From contig NZ_JACHEN010000015.1 of assembly GCF_014205875.1 (NCBI RefSeq), positions 56,594-120,593 on the forward strand: DNA of 64,000 nucleotides. Reading direction: 5' to 3'. The notes beneath the pieces were generated by a model. The model ran no database searches, was not told the origin of the DNA, and was given only the letters and a program-made list of their open reading frames with translations. The translations under genes and the position numbers were made by a program. Below are positions 57,488-64,000 of the stretch, piece after piece. The first letter of the stretch is position 1. Every line of letters starts with the position of its first letter. The stretch comes from Anaerosolibacter carboniphilus. GTDB lineage: Bacteria > Bacillota > Clostridia > Peptostreptococcales > Thermotaleaceae.

Positions 57488-57772
57488 ATGAGGATGATAT
57501 CAAAATCTACATTGCAAACTATAAACAATATAGTAAGTTGGATAATTAGTATTTTATTAACAGGGTTAGGCATTTTTCATTTTTTTGTTCATAAAATTTC
57601 ATTGGGCGGATCAAATTTTATTATTCTCTGGTCCCTTATAGGGTTGAGTAGATTATCTAATATTATTGATGCAAAATTCTTCAAAAATAACTTTTCGCTT
57701 AAAAGCAACTGGTATTCTGTTTTTGGAGTTGTAACGTCAATTATCTTTATAATTGCTGGATTTTTATTATAA
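57488..57772 (+). CDS. Small membrane protein, unknown function
   Basis: 94 residues with three hydrophobic segments (about 14-34, 42-56 and 76-93) and basic loops. GAGGGGGAGAAG lies just before the ATG, which supports real translation. No family recognised. It sits alone between two copies of the hairpin repeat. Confidence 0.6.
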   Translation: MRMISKSTLQTINNIVSWIISILLTGLGIFHFFVHKISLGGSNFIILWSLIGLSRLSNIIDAKFFKNNFSLKSNWYSVFGVVTSIIFIIAGFLL

Positions 57773-57865
57773 GAACTATATACCAAATTCAATTCTAGAG
57801 AATAACTAACTCTTTTGCTGAGATTAAGAGTCGATTATAAGACTGCCGAAATTCGTAGACGAATA

Positions 57866-57960
57866 AAATAGAACTCCTATCTGCATAGCAACCACTGCAG
57901 ATAGGAGTTTTCTCATATCAATTTCATAAAGTTGGAATTAATATTCAGTGCTTAAGGCAC
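57866..57960 (+). repeat. Hairpin repeat, copy B
   Basis: ACTCCTATCTGC/GCAGATAGGAGT at 57873-57884 and 57897-57908, then TTTT and, 38 bp later, the palindromic AGTGCTTAAGGCAC (57947-57960) shared with copy D. Confidence 0.85.
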
Positions 57961-58223
57961 TTTAGCAGAGACGAATATAGACCAAGTAAAATAAAATCTG
58001 AATGGGTGGATATATTAACATTTATCCTAAAGTTCTCAAGACTAACTTGTACATTTTGAAACATTGACCATTAGTAACATCAAACAGGTTACTATAAAAA
58101 AGCCTAAATTTTTTATAAACCAGTTAAGAGAAAAAATTATAGAAGGTATTGAAAAATATAAATGAAACGCTGACAATCATATGGCAGAGTTTATGGATTA
58201 TAATGGTTCTGGAGGTGTGCAAA
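57961..58223. other. Intergenic before the DJ-1/PfpI gene
   Basis: AT-rich; no promoter, RNA or intact gene could be supported. Confidence 0.35.
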
Positions 58224-58776
58224 ATGAATATAGCGATTTATTTGTACGATGGGTATTATGAAACAGAACTATGTATTCCTGCTATGCTATTTGCTAAAGA
58301 GAATTTATTTACGATAGCTAGTAATCAAGAGATTGTTAATTGCATGGATGGAAGACGTATAATCATTGATTGTCAATTAAAAGATGTAAAGGCAGAAATG
58401 ATTGATGTATTAATTATTCCTGGAGGTAAACCTATTCTTAAGGATGACATTTTCAAGCTAATTCGAGATTGTGAAAAAAGAGGTGTAATTATTGGAGGAA
58501 TTTGCGGTGGTGTAGATTATCTTGCTTATGCAGGGATACTTGAAAACCGTAAATATACAAGTTATTATGAGAAGGGAGAAAAATATGATTTTCTACCTGC
58601 CTCTGGGGGGGATGACAGGAGAGATGTACGAAAGTGATAGAAACGTTGTTTCTGCTAAGCCGGAGGCTTATTTGGAGTTTGCACTTGAACTCTATAAGTT
58701 AAGTGGGAAGCTTTCACCAGACGATGTTTCAAATTATCTAGAATGGTTTAAAAGTCCAAATACATTCCAGTATTAA
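58224..58776 (+). pseudogene. DJ-1/PfpI family protein, frameshifted at a G7 run
   Basis: Starts IAIYLYDGYYETELCIPAM and carries the DJ-1/PfpI nucleophile elbow GGICGGVDYLA with its cysteine near residue 93. At the G7 tract (58604-58610) the frame is lost. Dropping one G joins it to GEMYESDRNVVSAKPEAYLE and FALELYKLSGKLSPDD..., giving a full-length protein of about 183 residues. Either a real one-base insertion or a sequencing/assembly error. GGAGGTG precedes the ATG at 58224. The 3' end is followed by a terminator. Confidence 0.8.
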
Positions 58777-58845
58777 ATAGAAATATGGTAATGACAAAAA
58801 GTATGTAAAAAATTTTCAACTTTAAAAAGATGATAATATCTATAG

Positions 58846-58887
58846 AATTGGTAGACATCATAGAATAAGAATGTCTACCAATTATTT
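58846..58887 (+). terminator. Terminator after the DJ-1/PfpI gene
   Basis: Perfect 13-bp stem AATTGGTAGACAT/ATGTCTACCAATT with a 12-nt loop and ATTTT after it. Confidence 0.8.
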
Positions 58888-58930
58888 TGGATGCAATATA
58901 TAAAGGATAGAAATTATTGTAAAATATAAA

Positions 58931-58970
58931 ACACAGAGGGACAAGGGGACAGGTGATGATTTGTCCTAGG
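58931..58970. repeat. REP-like GGGACAAGGGGACAGG element
   Basis: Sequence ACACAGAGGGACAAGGGGAC followed by AGGTGATGATTTGTCC, able to pair GGACAA with TTGTCC. It resembles clostridial repeats associated with Y1 (REP-type) transposases. Only one copy is in the window and no transposase is adjacent. Confidence 0.45.
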
Positions 58971-59223
58971 GGCAATGGTATATCGAGATGATGATTTCGA
59001 TGATATATGTTGAGAGGGTTCTAATAAAGTAATCTTATCCAAATTGAAAATCGCACTTACAGCAATACGATGAACGATATCATAAGTAAGTGTAGTTTAT
59101 AGATACCATTTTACATATAGTGTTGGCGTTTACAATGTACTACTATAAATTAGTGAAAATAAGGGGATGAAAACTGGAGTATTATAAGTGAAAAATACTT
59201 GCTAAGAAGGGGGGGATTACATT
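58971..59223. other. Intergenic before the hydrolase gene
   Basis: Has an imperfect inverted repeat (ACTTAC...GTAAGT, about 59054-59093) and no coding frame that can be supported. Confidence 0.35.
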
Positions 59224-59991
59224 TTGGTATGGTCAATTTTTAAGCATGAAAACAGTTTTATTACGACCACAAGGGAAGAAATCAATGGAGTTCCGTGTCT
59301 GAAACTTAAGCCTAATAATTCCAAAGGTTTGTTGCCAACTGTTATTAATTATCATGGTTGGCATTCAAATAAAGATTTTAAAAGGTTTGAATCATTGGTG
59401 ATCGCTAGTCATGGATATCAAGTATTCGTGCCTGATGCATTGCATCATGGGGATAAAGATCCTATAGACCATGATGATCCAGAAAACTTAGGTAAATATT
59501 TGTGGAAGATAATACTTCAAAGTGTTAAGGAATCCAAAAAATTCATAGAACAGATAATAAACAATCATGAGGCTGACTCTACAAGGATTGGAATTATAGG
59601 TGATTCTATGGGTGCAATTACAGCTGGAGGTGTTTTTGTCTATAATCTTGATCTGAAATGCCTCGTTGGATATATTGGAACTTTTGCATGGCAAGAAGCA
59701 ATTAAAGTAAACCATTTGCCACCAATTAATCAAGGTAATAGAGAATTGATAGAATACTATGATCCTATGAATAATGAAGACAAAATAAAAGACAGAGCTA
59801 TTTTAATGTTAAATGGTACAGATGATACTTCATTGCCAATTAATAGCCAAAGGGGTTTCTTTAATAAGATGCTCCCTTTATATAAACAAAATACAAGTAA
59901 GTTTGAGCTTGTTGAGGTTGCTAATGTAAACCACCTTATAACTACAGGAATGCTAGAAAGGGCAGTAATGTGGTTTAAAGAACATCTTTAA
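59224..59991 (+). CDS. Alpha/beta hydrolase family protein (YitV/dienelactone-hydrolase-like)
   Basis: 255 residues, no signal peptide. Nucleophile elbow GDSMG (serine near 138), a likely acid in NGTDDTSLP near 199, and histidine in NVNHLIT near 240. An HGW/HHGDKDP region forms the oxyanion side. Members are esterases or peptidases of unknown physiological substrate. TTG start 10 nt after GGGGGG; the downstream ATGs would cut conserved sequence. Confidence 0.82.
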   Translation: MVWSIFKHENSFITTTREEINGVPCLKLKPNNSKGLLPTVINYHGWHSNKDFKRFESLVIASHGYQVFVPDALHHGDKDPIDHDDPENLGKYLWKIILQSVKESKKFIEQIINNHEADSTRIGIIGDSMGAITAGGVFVYNLDLKCLVGYIGTFAWQEAIKVNHLPPINQGNRELIEYYDPMNNEDKIKDRAILMLNGTDDTSLPINSQRGFFNKMLPLYKQNTSKFELVEVANVNHLITTGMLERAVMWFKEHL

Positions 59992-60200
59992 CTTTTGGTT
60001 TTAGGATGATCGTAAGGGCTACAGTGATATTAAAGATAAGACCATATTCTATCTATTGCGAGCGAAGTGTAGTTCTGTTGCTGCTCCAATCGGGTGTAAA
60101 CGAATAGACTATGTGCTTACAAGTTACTAGAATAAATTTCTTAACTAGATGCTTTAGAGATATAGTGCTAAGAGAAATTGTTAAATATTTTGTGGGCGAG
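59992..60200. other. Intergenic after the hydrolase gene
   Basis: Nothing recognised; ends at hairpin repeat copy C. Confidence 0.35.
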
Positions 60201-60202
60201 TA

Positions 60203-60248
60203 AAATAGAACTCCTATCTGCATAGAAACCACTGCAGATAGGAGCTTT
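60203..60248 (+). repeat. Hairpin repeat, copy C
   Basis: ACTCCTATCTGC/GCAGATAGGAG (60210-60221, 60234-60244) then CTTTT. It shares an upstream ATTTTGTGG-like stretch with copy A, but lacks the GTGCTTAAGGCAC tail. Confidence 0.85.
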
Positions 60249-60305
60249 TGTGTCCTGCTTTTTCAATTTAATGAATCTGTTCTGCCAGATTGGAGATCCT
60301 TCTAT

Positions 60306-60334
60306 CCAAACCTATAGAATTATTTACACTCCCA
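60306..60334 (+). repeat. Short repeat, copy 2 (29 bp)
   Basis: Second copy of the repeat at 56110 (20 bp exactly identical, two differences in 29), same orientation. The flanking 60340-60530 shows only broken frames and may be the remnant of an insertion element. Confidence 0.6.
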
Positions 60335-60540
60335 ACCATGGAACCTATTGCTTTCAAATAAATAGAGCTACTTTTATAATTATTTATGAACTCCTCTATG
60401 AGCTGTGTTCTAAAAGTAAGAAAAGCTACGTTTACTACCGTATAGTAATTCGTACTGTTGTAAAGCATAATTATCGGACATCCCAGAGATATAGTCACAA
60501 ATAACCCGCAATAATAAATGCCTATAATCAGCTTTGCATT

Positions 60541-61245
60541 TTATTTTGTTTTAGAGCTATTTGATTTATCTCTCACACGTGGGGATCCGGAGACTTTAAC
60601 TTTGGCCTCATCCCTCTTCAATGTCGCTTCAATGTGTTTTATATCTTCTATATGCTGTTTATATATGGATACATCCTCTAAAGTAACTCTGTATTTTGTG
60701 AATTCAACCTGTTCTTCGCTAAGGGGTATACGTATAACTTCTGTGGGTGCATCTTTGTGTTCCGGCCGATCTGAAGCAAGAGTTTTTTTCTCTATTATCA
60801 GCTCTTCGTGCATAACAGGTACAGTAAAGCTTTTTTCTTCAGTGAAATTCTCCTTATAAATCTTTACATCTCCTGTTTTTACCCACTTTTTTGCTATATC
60901 AAGTTGTTCTTCTTTAATTTGAAGAGTCACATTTTTACTATCGTCATTTATGCTTTGTTTCGTTGTTCTTGTTTCTGGTACATATTCAGCATTTATATTT
61001 TCTGTGGAATACAATATCCAAGCTCCTCCCATAAGACCCCCAAGTATGATGCCGAGTAAGGCCCCTGAAATAATTTCATTTACGGGAATTGCTGAAAATA
61101 CAGTATTGAGCCCAGGGATAATCAAAATACTGGTACTATGAAGGAAACCAACCAATATTCCTACAAGTCCTCCGAGTATTACCCCTGAAATTATATCTTT
61201 TAAAGTATATGTTCTTTGATGAGCAACTGATGAGTTTTTTAGCAT
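60541..61245 (-). CDS. DUF2382 (YsnF/AvaK-like) protein with membrane anchor
   Basis: About 234 residues. The N-terminal third has two glycine-rich hydrophobic segments (GVILGGLVGILVGF and GALLGIILGGLMGGAWIL). The C-terminal part is the DUF2382 repeat: IKEEQLDIAKKWVKTGDV, VPVMHEELIIEKKTL, IRIPLSEEQVEFTKYRVTLE. DUF2382 proteins are stress-associated in Bacilli and cyanobacteria; function unknown. GGAGGG sets the ATG at 61245. It lies just downstream of a second DUF2382 gene on the same strand. Confidence 0.82.
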   Translation of the reverse strand: MLKNSSVAHQRTYTLKDIISGVILGGLVGILVGFLHSTSILIIPGLNTVFSAIPVNEIISGALLGIILGGLMGGAWILYSTENINAEYVPETRTTKQSINDDSKNVTLQIKEEQLDIAKKWVKTGDVKIYKENFTEEKSFTVPVMHEELIIEKKTLASDRPEHKDAPTEVIRIPLSEEQVEFTKYRVTLEDVSIYKQHIEDIKHIEATLKRDEAKVKVSGSPRVRDKSNSSKTK

Positions 61246-61268
61246 ACTTTTGCCCTCCACATATTTTG

Positions 61269-61311
61269 AAAAACACCTCACGAATCATAAATAGGATTCG
61301 GAGGTGTTTCT
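61269..61311 (-). terminator. Hairpin between the two DUF2382 genes
   Basis: AACACCTC(A)CGAATC paired with GATTCGGAGGTGTT (one bulge). It can terminate the transcript of the 61319 gene or lie inside a joint transcript. Confidence 0.65.
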
Positions 61312-61318
61312 TAATTTA

Positions 61319-61756
61319 TTAATCTTGAGTAGTACTATTATCAACTACATCAGGGTTACCGATTTTATTTACGCGAGCTTCTTCTCGTCTAAGGGTTTCC
61401 TCTATATGCTCTGTATCTTCTATGACACGTTTGTGAGCCGAAATTTCACCTGTTATTACTGTATGTTTATCTACATTAATCTTCTCTTCGCTGACAGGAA
61501 TTCGAATGGTTTCTTCGTCAGTGATAGGTGAATCACTTAATTCATTGTCTAGAGTTCTTCTTTCAATTACTACTTCTTCACGTGTTACAGGAACATCAAC
61601 GATTTTTTGTTCTTCTACAATTTCCTTGCTAAGCTCTACTTCACCTTTTTGAATTCTGCTTTTGTCAATATCAAGCTCTTCTTTGCGGAGACGAAGCTTT
61701 GCGGAATCATTAGTAGTTTCATCGCCTTTTCCAAAAATTCCTCCAAATATGCCCAT
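61319..61756 (-). CDS. DUF2382 (YsnF-like) cytosolic protein
   Basis: 145 residues, highly charged. It opens MGIFGGIFGKGDE and consists almost wholly of the DUF2382 pattern: LRKEELDIDKSRIQKGEVEL, VPVTREEVVIERRTL, IRIPVSEEKINVDKHTVITG, HIEETLRREEARV. GGAGGT precedes the ATG on the minus strand. Upstream gene of a DUF2382 pair; the partner at 60541 adds a membrane part, so one may localise the other (inference). Confidence 0.85.
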   Translation of the reverse strand: MGIFGGIFGKGDETTNDSAKLRLRKEELDIDKSRIQKGEVELSKEIVEEQKIVDVPVTREEVVIERRTLDNELSDSPITDEETIRIPVSEEKINVDKHTVITGEISAHKRVIEDTEHIEETLRREEARVNKIGNPDVVDNSTTQD

Positions 61757-61827
61757 ATATAAATACCTCCGTCAATATATTTTTTACCCATTGATATATT
61801 TCCCTTCAAATAAATATATTATCCTAT

Positions 61828-61953
61828 TTGAAAATTGGAAGTAAAAGCAATTTTAAAGCTTCGATAATAGCAAATACTGTTATAGTCATTGCCTTAATAT
61901 TTGCTCTCTATAAGATTGATATATGGATTAACTGGTTAAGTGTTGTAAAATAA
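61828..61953 (+). CDS. Possible very small membrane peptide
   Basis: 41-codon TTG-started frame encoding a basic N-terminus, one hydrophobic helix (ANTVIVIALIFALYKIDIW) and a short tail. No clear ribosome site, so it could be the relic of a larger protein. No family recognised. Confidence 0.25.
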   Translation: MKIGSKSNFKASIIANTVIVIALIFALYKIDIWINWLSVVK

Positions 61954-62073
61954 CAAATCTCAGATATGTAGGTTTCTCGATTCTTTTATTGTAACAAGGA
62001 GCTAAATGAAATAGCACATATAATTTGGTTTCTCTATATTAATTTAGCACTGCAAGAAATTTATAAATAGGTG

Positions 62074-62185
62074 AAATAGAACTCCTATTTGCATAGAACC
62101 AATGCCAGATAGGAGTTTTATATGTCAGCCTAAAAATTAGTGCTTAAGGCACTTTTTTATTTTTCATGACAAAATATGACGACGT
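62074..62185 (+). repeat. Hairpin repeat, copy D
   Basis: ACTCCTATTTGC/GCCAGATAGGAGT (62081-62092, 62104-62116; less perfect stem), TTTT, AGTGCTTAAGGCAC (62139-62152), and ATGACAAAATATGACGAC as in copy A's tail. Confidence 0.8.
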
Positions 62186-62529
62186 TATTCTTGATGACAA
62201 GATAGAATATAATTAATAAATAATATCATGCCTTAGAGCATGATCCAGACCAGAACGCAGAACTGGCTCTTTATAGTCGAAAGATTCAGTGGATATTCAA
62301 GAATTCTAAATATACTCTAAATTGTTCTTTAGGGAATACTTGCTTAGGTGAAAATTTATATGTAAGATAATACCATTTAGATATATAATAATCTTGTATA
62401 GGTGGTGTTTGCGACACAGTGATGTCGGGAAGCCTGAAAGTTATATACAATTGCCTATTCATTTCAGAGCTGTTTTCTTGGATCTATATTATTTAGTTGG
62501 GAGCTAATTAAGTCTTGTATTCATTCGCA

Positions 62530-62549
62530 AATCGGAGTCACCTAAATTA
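62530..62549 (+). repeat. Left direct repeat flanking plsC
   Basis: AATCGGAGTCACCTAAATTA; 19 of 20 bases match the copy at 63378. Confidence 0.75.
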
Positions 62550-62629
62550 GTAGGAATAATTACTGTTAGACATTTTACGTGTTTCAATACATAATTTCAA
62601 GTATAGAAACATTCAGGAGGAGTAAGCAA

Positions 62630-63331
62630 ATGATATCCACTATAACGGCAAAAATTATAAATATTTTACCGGATAAATTTGTCACATACATATCTAAAAA
62701 AGTCGTTGATAAATACCTAAAAAAATATGCCAATATAAACATAGAGGGAAGTGAAAACTTAAAGGGAATAAAAACACCAACTATTTTTATATGTAATCAT
62801 TTAAGCAATTCTGATGGATTAGTTTTAGACAAGGCTTTAAAAGAGATTGATCCAACTTTTGTAGCAGGTGTAAAGCTGTCAAATAATGCTGTTACAAGTA
62901 TAGGGGTTAATGTGATAAAGACTACAAATATAAAACCTAAAACTGCTGATAAAGAGGGTCTTAAGAAAATTATTAAGCTTGTTAACCAAGGGGAAAGTTT
63001 ATTGATTTTCCCAGAAGGAACTAGAAGTAGAGTTGGTAGTTTGATAGAAGCAAAGAAAGGAATCTTTCTTATAGCAAGAATGACAGGAGCTCCTATTGTA
63101 CCTATTGGATTATATGGGACAGAACAACTGTTACCTATAAATAAAGAAGGAGATATGGGTGCAGAAACCTTTAATTATGCAGATGTTCATATCAAAATTG
63201 GAAAACAATTTGAATTTCCCAAGAGAGCAAAAGAGCAAGATAAAAAAGATTATGAAGACTTTGCCACAAAATATATAATGAAGAAAATAGCAGAATTATT
63301 ACCTGAGAATTATAGAGGAGTATATAAATAA
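62630..63331 (+). CDS. plsC: 1-acyl-sn-glycerol-3-phosphate acyltransferase (PlsC family)
   Basis: Acylates lysophosphatidate to phosphatidate in membrane lipid synthesis. 233 residues with acyltransferase motif I NHLSNSDG (HxxxxD) near 56, FPEGTRSR near 135 and a VPIGLYGTEQLLP motif near 165. GGAGGAGT sets the ATG at 62630. It lies among repeats and away from other lipid genes; the flanking direct repeats raise the possibility that it moved as a unit. Confidence 0.88.
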   Translation: MISTITAKIINILPDKFVTYISKKVVDKYLKKYANINIEGSENLKGIKTPTIFICNHLSNSDGLVLDKALKEIDPTFVAGVKLSNNAVTSIGVNVIKTTNIKPKTADKEGLKKIIKLVNQGESLLIFPEGTRSRVGSLIEAKKGIFLIARMTGAPIVPIGLYGTEQLLPINKEGDMGAETFNYADVHIKIGKQFEFPKRAKEQDKKDYEDFATKYIMKKIAELLPENYRGVYK

Positions 63332-63377
63332 GTAGACTGAAAACAGTCTAACTGATTAGGTTTCTAACATCATTAGT

Positions 63378-63397
63378 AATCGGGGTCACCTAAATTA
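63378..63397 (+). repeat. Right direct repeat flanking plsC
   Basis: AATCGGGGTCACCTAAATTA, in the same orientation as the copy at 62530. Confidence 0.75.
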
Positions 63398-63458
63398 ATA
63401 TCAAAGAAGCAACATTTATTATATAATTATTTTAGCAATATTTGAATCATAGAAAAAA

Positions 63459-63669
63459 GTTGTTAGGGTAGGCCGTTGGAGTTGAATAGGCAACTATACA
63501 TAACATTGCATCTTCGCAAGGGTTCGCAGGGTATTCCTATAGGGTCGGCTCACCATATTCCTTCACCGGTGCAAGCGCGCCAAGGAAAAAGGCGTTGAGG
63601 GTCCGGTTCAGGAACATCGCAGATGCGAAACCGTTAATGCAACACAAAAGTAATTAAGTAACATTAGCA
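63459..63669 (+). ncRNA. Structured non-coding RNA candidate with its own terminator
   Basis: About 210 nt of unusually GC-balanced, non-coding sequence. Pairings that can be read by eye are an outer helix TTGCAT (63506) with ATGCAA (63637), a nearby CTT-CGC-AAG mini-hairpin, GGTTCGCA (63521) with TGCGAAACC (63624), TTCCTT with AAGGAA around CACCGGTG, and a GCGCC/GGCG hairpin. Together they form a closed multi-branched fold followed by a terminator. It is not tRNA, tmRNA, RNase P or T-box. The clostridial raiA motif is one possible identity, but this cannot be confirmed without a covariance model. Confidence 0.6.
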
Positions 63670-63671
63670 AG

Positions 63672-63695
63672 CTCCTGGATATCCAGGAGTTTTTA
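63672..63695 (+). terminator. Terminator of the candidate ncRNA
   Basis: Perfect palindrome CTCCTGGAT/ATCCAGGAG directly followed by TTTTT. Confidence 0.88.
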
Positions 63696-63824
63696 GTTAT
63701 GTCCTGTATTGTTACTAAAGGCGTAAAATATTTCAAAATAGATTTACTCTAGAATAAACAAATTTGGAACAAATTATCAATTTAATTGTCTTATTATTAA
63801 GAACCAATGAAAGGAGGAGTATTA

Positions 63825-63950
63825 ATACTTAGGAAAGATATATTAAAAAGATGTATAAGGAGCCTTTTAGTAATCACTTCACTAACTACAACAGTTTATA
63901 ATAAAATGACCTTTACCCAATTTGATGGACACACATCAAAGCTAGTATAA
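63825..63950 (+). pseudogene. 5' fragment of a gene interrupted by an IS element
   Basis: A strong AAAGGAGG (63810-63817) precedes a frame reading LRKDILKRCIRSLLVITSLTTT, a basic then hydrophobic N-terminus like a signal peptide, before it enters the IS end and stops. No ATG, GTG or TTG lies at the right distance; ATA at 63825 would be the start. Identity unknown. Confidence 0.4.
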
Positions 63951-64000
63951 TAAAAGTAAGATGGAGGTGTCCTTATGGGTAAGAAAAAAACTTATGATCA
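63926..64000 (+). mobile_element. Left end of an IS3-family insertion sequence (continues beyond the window)
   Basis: TGGACACACATC, then a short gap with TATAAT-like sequence and GATGGAGGTGTCC just before ATG at 63975, whose first codons read MGKKKTYD. This end-plus-OrfA-start arrangement is typical of IS3-family elements in clostridia. Only 26 bp of the transposase gene is present. Confidence 0.65.

Larger units (their letters stand above)
61954..62629. other. Intergenic with repeats, upstream of plsC
   Basis: Holds hairpin repeat copy D, small hairpins (ATCATGC/GCATGAT at 62224-62243, then CCAG...CTGG) and the left direct repeat at 62530. No protein gene is supported. Confidence 0.4.

Noticed and set aside
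60250..60504. Short ORFs on both strands at 60.25-60.5 kb
   Set aside because: No family, no ribosome site, and overlapping repeat sequence; more likely remnant DNA.
57179..62185. CRISPR array from the repeated hairpins
   Set aside because: Only four copies with irregular spacings of 0.7-2.3 kb and genes between them; no cas genes.

Overview
The window looks like the chromosome of a low-GC, endospore-forming anaerobe of the class Clostridia. Gene order and protein style suggest the Alkaliphilus/Natronincola neighbourhood; that placement is inference. Support comes from a short ProB, PolC, SpoIIIE/FtsK, SpoVS, a YlmC/YmxH protein, selenium use implied by MnmH, and a tungsten-type aldehyde ferredoxin oxidoreductase. 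No rRNA, tRNA or CRISPR array was seen.

Bases 1-35,830 are a dense, almost entirely plus-strand housekeeping region. In order it holds cdsA (partial)-dxr-rseP-ispG-polC, then rimP-nusA-ylxR-ylxQ-infB-rbfA-nrnA-truB-ribF-rpsO-pnp, an M16 peptidase, dut, a ylmC/ymxH gene, an aspartokinase, a TepA-like ClpP homologue, spoIIIE/ftsK, mnmH, rimO, pgsA, cinA, recA, rny, spoVS, a PHP phosphoesterase and purB. These make lipids and isoprenoids, replicate and repair DNA, and build and run the translation and RNA-decay machinery. Notable control sites are a LexA box at recA, a sigma-H-type promoter at spoVS, and an apparent AUU start codon for rny behind an attenuator-like hairpin.

Bases 36,000-46,115 form a catabolic island. 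A CBS-PAS-AAA-Fis sigma-54 activator is followed by three 16-bp palindromes and a clear -24/-12 promoter. These lie in front of a sodium-dependent (NSS) transporter with a tiny partner subunit. Next comes a multi-subunit flavin/iron-sulfur amino-acid (or amine) dehydrogenase of the HcnABC/proline-dehydrogenase kind, then a four-cluster ferredoxin, an aldehyde ferredoxin oxidoreductase and a ThiS/MoaD-like protein. Import, oxidation and electron transfer to ferredoxin can be read as one pathway, but the substrate is not fixed by the sequence. A proline T-box leader then controls proA-proB-proC, which is followed by a second ThiS/MoaD-like gene.

Bases 49,780-64,000 are accessory and much looser: uvsE, a collagen-like spore-surface protein, a solitary SIR2-domain protein (possible anti-phage effector), a secreted copper-amine-oxidase-like/beta-propeller protein, small membrane proteins, a frameshifted DJ-1/PfpI gene, an alpha/beta hydrolase, two DUF2382 stress-type proteins and a PlsC acyltransferase. 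Between them lie decayed gene fragments (comM/yifB joined to an ImmA/IrrE-like fragment), four copies of a hairpin repeat, other short repeats, a well-structured candidate non-coding RNA with its own terminator, and at the right edge the start of an IS3-family element that seems to have interrupted a gene.
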